This document shows positions 6,898-10,559 of a stretch of DNA of 10,559 bases, piece after piece. The notes below the pieces were generated by a model that was not told where the DNA came from, did not search any database, and saw only the letters and a list, made by a program, of their open reading frames with translations. Origin of the DNA: DATGHS01 sp035307785 (GTDB lineage: Bacteria; Planctomycetota; Planctomycetia; Gemmatales; Gemmataceae); NCBI GenBank assembly GCA_035307785.1, contig DATGHS010000400.1, positions 1 through 10,559 on the forward strand. The letters run 5' to 3'. Numbering within the stretch: the first letter of the stretch is position 1; each line of letters begins with the position of its first letter. Position numbers and translations under genes: made by a program.

Positions 6898-8355
6898 TTA
6901 GCCCACCGACACGCCACCGATGACTGTCGGATCGAACGCTTCAAACGCGCCGAGAAGTGTCAGCAGATTACTGTAGATATTCACCTGCGAAACGAAATTG
7001 CCGCCGACGCCGACGATCAGATCGTCGTGGCCGGCGCCATCGTCGACGGTCCCGACGTGTACACCGTTCGCGAATTGCCCGGTGAATTCGAGACGGGCAT
7101 GCGCCGATGGCGAGTTCGTCGATGCGAATGGCGAAAAGCTGGAAAGAAGATTGAGGTTCGAACCGTTGAAGACATGAATCTGGGCGCTGGCGCCATTCAT
7201 CTGGCCGACGATGATATCCGCGCCGGTTTGGAGAAGGTTGCCGACGGCCACGTCCACGCCGCCGCCGTAGGTGGGGCTGAATGCCATAAAGCTTTCCATG
7301 ACCGCGCCCGAGGCGCCATTAACGACTTTCACGTCGGGACCGCCGCCTGGGCCGGCGCCGGTGACGATGTCGGCATGGCCGTCGCCATTGAGATCGCCCG
7401 CCGCGACACTTACGCCGCCGGTAAAATTGGCATCGTAAGCGAAGAAACTGTAAAGCAGCGCGCTGTTCGAGATTTGTCCGTCCGCGCCCACATTGTTGAT
7501 TTGCGTGCCATTGATGACCTTCACATGGGGGCCGCCGCCTGGACCGGCACCCGTGATAATGTCGGCATGGCCATCGCCATTCACATCGCCCACCGCCACA
7601 TTCACGCCGCCCGTGAAGTTCGGATCGTAGGCAAAGAAGCTGGCAATCAGCTTGCCGGTGTTACCGTCGAATACTTTAACATTTGGCCCGCCGCCAGCGC
7701 TGGCGCCGGTGATGATGTCAGGAACGCCGTCGCCGTTTACATCACCCACGGCCACGTTCACGCCGCCGGCGAAGTTCGGGTCGTAGGCCATGAAATCATG
7801 TTTCAACTGGTGGGTGATGGCGTCGTAGACCTTTACTTCGGGGGCGCTGCCGGGGCCGGCGCCGACTGCGTAAATGCCGTCGCCGTTTACCGTTACCGTG
7901 GTGGAGTATTGCGTGAAGGCGCCGGTCTTGTCATAAATGCGGCCGTAGACGGTGTAGGTGCCGGGTTGGGCAAATGTGTGCGTGGCCGACGAGACGACTG
8001 TCTGCGGCGAATTCGAAAAACTACCGTTGCCAAAGTCGAATGCGTACGTGAACCCGGCCAGGTCGTTGCTGAAAGTTGGATCGCTTGGATTCGTGAAGAA
8101 GAAGGTCACCGCTTGGTTTTGCAGCACCGGCCCGCTATTCGAGAATGTGGCCGTGGGATTGGCCGGCGCGGCTGTTGGCGCGGGCGGAGTCGTCGTCGTA
8201 GCGGCACTACTGTCATTCGGCGTCACCGTGTCGGTGATGGAAGCCGAGGGCACTTCGCGCCCCTCCAGTGTTTCCAGCCGCGGCCGAAACGTTGTGGAAC
8301 GACCAGAACGTCGTGCACCCGCAGCCGGCTTCTTGCCAAATGACCACATGCCCAT
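6898..8355 (-). CDS. Secreted PKD plus FG-GAP (VCBS-like) repeat protein with planctomycete LExLExR motif
   Basis: The 485-residue product begins with a basic segment and FRPRLETLEGREVPSA (23-38), the N-terminal motif common in planctomycete exported or surface proteins. A Thr/Pro/Ala linker (41-66) leads to a PKD-like beta-sandwich (about 67-156: YAFDFGNG, then HTFAQPGTYTVYGRIYD). FG-GAP-type repeats follow from about 160 with calcium-loop motifs DVNGDG (205-210 and 257-262) and DLNGDG (321-326), then two degenerate units lacking the Asp ladder. The chain ends on FDPTVIGGVSVG, where another loop would start, so the first and last strands may close a beta-propeller. The start at 8355 is preferred over an upstream in-frame ATG at 8418 because a GGGGGAG run at 8362-8368 lies just upstream. 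A cell-surface, calcium-stabilised binding role is inferred; no enzyme motif is seen. Confidence 0.87.
   Translation of the reverse strand: MGMWSFGKKPAAGARRSGRSTTFRPRLETLEGREVPSASITDTVTPNDSSAATTTTPPAPTAAPANPTATFSNSGPVLQNQAVTFFFTNPSDPTFSNDLAGFTYAFDFGNGSFSNSPQTVVSSATHTFAQPGTYTVYGRIYDKTGAFTQYSTTVTVNGDGIYAVGAGPGSAPEVKVYDAITHQLKHDFMAYDPNFAGGVNVAVGDVNGDGVPDIITGASAGGGPNVKVFDGNTGKLIASFFAYDPNFTGGVNVAVGDVNGDGHADIITGAGPGGGPHVKVINGTQINNVGADGQISNSALLYSFFAYDANFTGGVSVAAGDLNGDGHADIVTGAGPGGGPDVKVVNGASGAVMESFMAFSPTYGGGVDVAVGNLLQTGADIIVGQMNGASAQIHVFNGSNLNLLSSFSPFASTNSPSAHARLEFTGQFANGVHVGTVDDGAGHDDLIVGVGGNFVSQVNIYSNLLTLLGAFEAFDPTVIGGVSVG
7203..7799. repeat. Diverged ~110-bp DNA repeats encoding FG-GAP units
   Basis: Three clearly related segments begin near 7340, 7532 and 7688, each about 110 bp. 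They share the order CCGCCGCC, GATGTC-type block, GCCGTCGCC-type block, ACGCCGCC and a GTAGGC-like end. A fourth, more diverged copy lies at 7203-7292. Spacing varies (about 155 to 190 bp) because of an insertion in one unit. They are the DNA face of the protein repeats, not a separate element. Confidence 0.7.
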
Positions 8356-8377
8356 GGTTTGCTCCCCCTGCGCAAAC

Positions 8378-8395
8378 GGTTTCCGTACGGAAACC
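8378..8395. promoter_or_regulatory. Perfect 18-bp palindrome in the leader of the FG-GAP gene
   Basis: GGTTTCCGTACGGAAACC reads identically on both strands. It starts 22 nt upstream of the FG-GAP protein start and 9 nt upstream of the edge of its GGGGGAG ribosome binding site. It could be a dimeric regulator's operator; in RNA it would form a 7-bp stem with a GUAC loop next to the ribosome binding site, so control of translation is also possible. Confidence 0.5.
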
Positions 8396-8463
8396 TGTCC
8401 CCCATCTTCAATCGGCAAAATGTGGGTGGGGCATAACGAGATTTCCAGCGTGGAGCAAGCAGA

Positions 8464-8492
8464 ATTTCAGAATTCGCTCAGTTTTGATTCAA
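8464..8492 (-). promoter_or_regulatory. Candidate promoter for the FG-GAP gene
   Basis: On the minus strand TTGAAT (8492-8487) is followed after 17 nt by TGAAAT (8469-8464), each matching its consensus at four of six positions. Transcription would start near 8457, placing the 18-bp palindrome inside a leader of about 100 nt. It lies in the 197-bp gap after the membrane protein gene. Confidence 0.25.
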
Positions 8493-8552
8493 GACGTGGA
8501 AAGAGGGTAAGAAAGGCAAGGCCGCGGCTCATTGCTGACTTTCAGGGCTGAT

Positions 8553-9938
8553 TCATTGCCGGGGTGCTATTTTTTTCCCATGCGACTGGTAGCAGCGTGC
8601 GTAGGGCCCCATGCGCGCTTCTTGCAGCGAACGCAGTCCCGCGGCAACAATGGGGGGCGAAGGGTGAATGGCCATGCATTTGAGTGCCACGCGCTCAGGC
8701 GGCTCGCCGGCCCGGATCTCGACTTCAATGGCCCGCACAATTTGGCGCATTTCACCGCCCCATTTCTCGCCAGGGCGGTAGTTCTGCCAGGCTGCGATTG
8801 CCACCAAGGTGAGCAAGCTTGCTTGTAACAGCGGGGCAACTCGAACCGGCGCATTGAGCGTGACGATGAGATACGTGGCTACCAACAACGGCGACATGAC
8901 CAGCACGTAATGGATTCCAAAGCTGGCGGTGTCGGCATACCAAGTGCGCGCATGGCCGATGGCAAGGGCCATGGCGAGCAGCCCCGCCAGGACCGTCAGA
9001 ATACCACTGGTTCGCAGCCGTTCTCCAGGCCGGCGCCGGATGGTTCGCAAGGCAATAACGAGCGCGATCAGTATGGCCACGGCGACGGCACACGCATAGA
9101 GAACGCGGTGGGAGGTATTCACGTGCCCCGAGGCCAGGCTCAACACGTTGATCGCGCTCCACAGCGATTGCTTCCAGCCGGGACTGACCGGATGCCCGGG
9201 ATTGCGATGCCAATCCGCAAGGTAGAGTCCGCACAGTGCCCACGCGGACACCGCGCCAGCGAGCAAGATAACGCCGACGCTCCGTCTCTGCCGCCATTGG
9301 TGTCGCCCCGCATACGCCAGCCAGACGCCGAGCAGCGGCACGACGGCCAACGAATTTGCACCCCAACCGCTCAGGCAAGCGATGGCGAGCACCAACGCCA
9401 GCGCTCGCCTCATGGATATTCCCTCGCGCGGTACGCTGCCAATGAGGAGCAGGATCATGAAATTGATGGTCGTGCAGCCGACCGGGTGCAGCATGCCAGT
9501 GAAGGTAAACGTGCGCGTGTGCCCCAAATGCAGAAGCAAGAGCGGAACAATGGCGTCGGTCCAATAATTTCGCCCGCGAATGCGGCCCAGTTGCAAGGCC
9601 ATGACCAAGGCCGCAGCCGACAGCAAGATAAAATTCAACCACATGCCAGCCCGCACGTCGGCCTTGGTGAGCCAGCCGAGCGGCACCAGGATCAATTTGT
9701 AAAACGGCACGCGGTGTTCGTTGTGCTGTGCCCAGAGATAGGCCAGCGTCACCGGTTTCTCACCGGTCCAGTACGGAATGAGAGTAAAATCATCGCCAAT
9801 GGGGATGTTGCGGCCATAGCGTGCGATGTGACGGACTGCGAACAAGCTCATCAAGAGCCAAACCGCGAGGACGAAGGCGCGCGGACCGTGCTGCGAAAAC
9901 CAAGTGCGCCAGCCGGGTTGGAGGGCAACACGGCTCAT
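8553..9938 (-). CDS. Polytopic membrane protein, possibly GT-C-type glycosyltransferase-like
   Basis: The 461-residue product has about ten hydrophobic segments: the first near 21-37, others near 97-115, 126-136, 150-165, 177-206 and 215-235, then four more before a soluble C-terminal tail of roughly 80 residues. Just after the first helix is GDDF (48-51), and further on the block AQHNEHRVPFYKL. An acidic pair in the first extracytoplasmic loop is typical of GT-C lipid-linked-sugar glycosyltransferases, but the overall family was not recognised, so this is only a suggestion. The ATG at 9938 overlaps the stop of the upstream DUF4915-like gene in ATGA, which fixes the start (an in-frame upstream ATG at 9962 lies inside that gene) and implies translational coupling. 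It is followed by a 197-bp gap before the FG-GAP gene. Confidence 0.8.
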   Translation of the reverse strand: MSRVALQPGWRTWFSQHGPRAFVLAVWLLMSLFAVRHIARYGRNIPIGDDFTLIPYWTGEKPVTLAYLWAQHNEHRVPFYKLILVPLGWLTKADVRAGMWLNFILLSAAALVMALQLGRIRGRNYWTDAIVPLLLLHLGHTRTFTFTGMLHPVGCTTINFMILLLIGSVPREGISMRRALALVLAIACLSGWGANSLAVVPLLGVWLAYAGRHQWRQRRSVGVILLAGAVSAWALCGLYLADWHRNPGHPVSPGWKQSLWSAINVLSLASGHVNTSHRVLYACAVAVAILIALVIALRTIRRRPGERLRTSGILTVLAGLLAMALAIGHARTWYADTASFGIHYVLVMSPLLVATYLIVTLNAPVRVAPLLQASLLTLVAIAAWQNYRPGEKWGGEMRQIVRAIEVEIRAGEPPERVALKCMAIHPSPPIVAAGLRSLQEARMGPYARCYQSHGKKIAPRQ

Positions 9939-10559
9939 GCTCGCACCCCCGCGACGCCGCAAGCAGCAGCCTTCGTAAGACCGTGCGAAAAAAGCGCTTT
10001 GATTCGCACGCCGCGCTCTGGTTGCGGATATTCAAATGGAAACCCAGATGACCAGGCGCAGGGCATCCCTTCAATGGCGAAAATCTGGTTCCCCTGCGGC
10101 CAGAACAAGCTCGCCAGCAGGTTACCGGACTTCAAATCGAGAATGTGTACGCCGGTCCGGCACTTTTCCGGGTCCAAGCCTGGCGCATAATGCTGAAAGC
10201 GCGGTATTACTCGGCTGGTGCCGACGAAGATTTTGCTTCGATGGAAAAACAGGCCCCGCGTCCAACCGGGCAAGCGGGCCACGGGCTTGAATTGTCCGTC
10301 TGCAACTCGGCCCACTTCGCCATAACCGCTGTTATCGACCCAAAGTTCACCATGCTGTAGCCGGGCCGAATGCGGTCGGGTAAGTCCCCGGCAGACTACT
10401 TCTCGTGTCGCCCCGGAGAAGATGACGCCCCGGCGATCGACCGGAAAGTTGAGATGTCCAGGCCGCCGTCCGGATGGCTTTTCTGCGGACGCGGAGAAAT
10501 AACTCGCCGCCAGCGTGGGTCCCGCCGCAATAGAGTTTAATTGCAAGTAATTCTTGTCG
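9935..10559 (-). CDS. DUF4915/TIGR03032-like protein, N-terminus cut by window edge
   Basis: The frame is open from the right edge to a TGA at 9935-9937, about 208 codons, and continues upstream without a start, so the N-terminal part is missing. A TTG at 10546 is not needed as a start. The visible sequence reads NFPVDRRGVIFSGATREVVCRGLTRPHSARL..GELWVDNSGYGEVG and later LDLKSGNLLA and GNQIFAIEGMP, in segments. This pattern of short strands with a conserved RPHSAR and WVDNSGYGE core matches my memory of the DUF4915 (TIGR03032) family, which has no established function and looks like a beta-propeller. No catalytic motif was recognised. It overlaps the downstream membrane protein gene by 4 bp, so the two are likely co-transcribed and may act together at the membrane. 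Family call is moderately sure; function unknown. Confidence 0.78.
   Translation of the reverse strand, partial: DKNYLQLNSIAAGPTLAASYFSASAEKPSGRRPGHLNFPVDRRGVIFSGATREVVCRGLTRPHSARLQHGELWVDNSGYGEVGRVADGQFKPVARLPGWTRGLFFHRSKIFVGTSRVIPRFQHYAPGLDPEKCRTGVHILDLKSGNLLASLFWPQGNQIFAIEGMPCAWSSGFPFEYPQPERGVRIKALFSHGLTKAAACGVAGVRA

Noticed and set aside
6886..8343. 485-codon open frame on the plus strand antisense to the FG-GAP gene
   Set aside because: It mirrors the repeats of the minus-strand gene; the minus strand has PKD and calcium-loop motifs and a good ribosome binding site.
8910..10190. 426-codon open frame on the plus strand antisense to the membrane protein and DUF4915-like genes
   Set aside because: It spans two real minus-strand genes with an ATGA junction, and reads as a charged, low-complexity sequence with no domain.

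Overview
The window looks like a chromosomal segment of a planctomycete (Pirellulales- or Gemmatales-like, inferred from gene content). Four lineage markers point the same way: a BBP7-type outer-membrane beta-barrel protein, a small PEP-CTERM sorted protein, a secreted FG-GAP repeat protein with the planctomycete N-terminal LExLExR motif, and a very large Ser/Thr kinase fused to a tubulin-like domain. Base composition is fairly GC-rich, which explains the many long spurious reading frames antisense to the real genes. No tRNA, rRNA, CRISPR array, transposase or integrase was seen.

Layout, left to right. A BBP7-like gene runs off the left edge on the minus strand (1-969). A 486-bp, partly AT-rich divergent intergenic region follows, holding inverted repeats and a cluster of CCGGAA/TTCCG motifs. 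Next is a 110-residue PEP-CTERM protein on the plus strand (1456-1788). It converges on a DegT/DnrJ/EryC1/StrS sugar aminotransferase on the minus strand (1785-2945), and the two stop codons share the palindrome CTAG. A second divergent intergenic region (2946-3304) carries a plausible promoter for each flanking gene. The plus-strand kinase/tubulin-like fusion (3305-6784, 1159 aa) fills the centre. It converges on a minus-strand PKD plus FG-GAP protein (6898-8355), whose leader contains a perfect 18-bp palindrome just upstream of the ribosome binding site. The right end holds two minus-strand genes joined by an ATGA overlap: a DUF4915/TIGR03032-like protein entering from the right edge (9935-10559) and a polytopic membrane protein (8553-9938).

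How the genes relate. Most of the window concerns the cell envelope and surface: an outer-membrane barrel, an exosortase-type substrate, a secreted propeller-like protein, a nucleotide-sugar aminotransferase and a GT-C-like membrane protein. Only the DUF4915/membrane-protein pair shows clear transcriptional and translational coupling; the rest are single-gene or divergent/convergent units. The most unusual item is the single-polypeptide fusion of a eukaryote-like kinase to a degenerate tubulin/FtsZ-superfamily domain. All family assignments come from motif recognition by eye; no database search was run.
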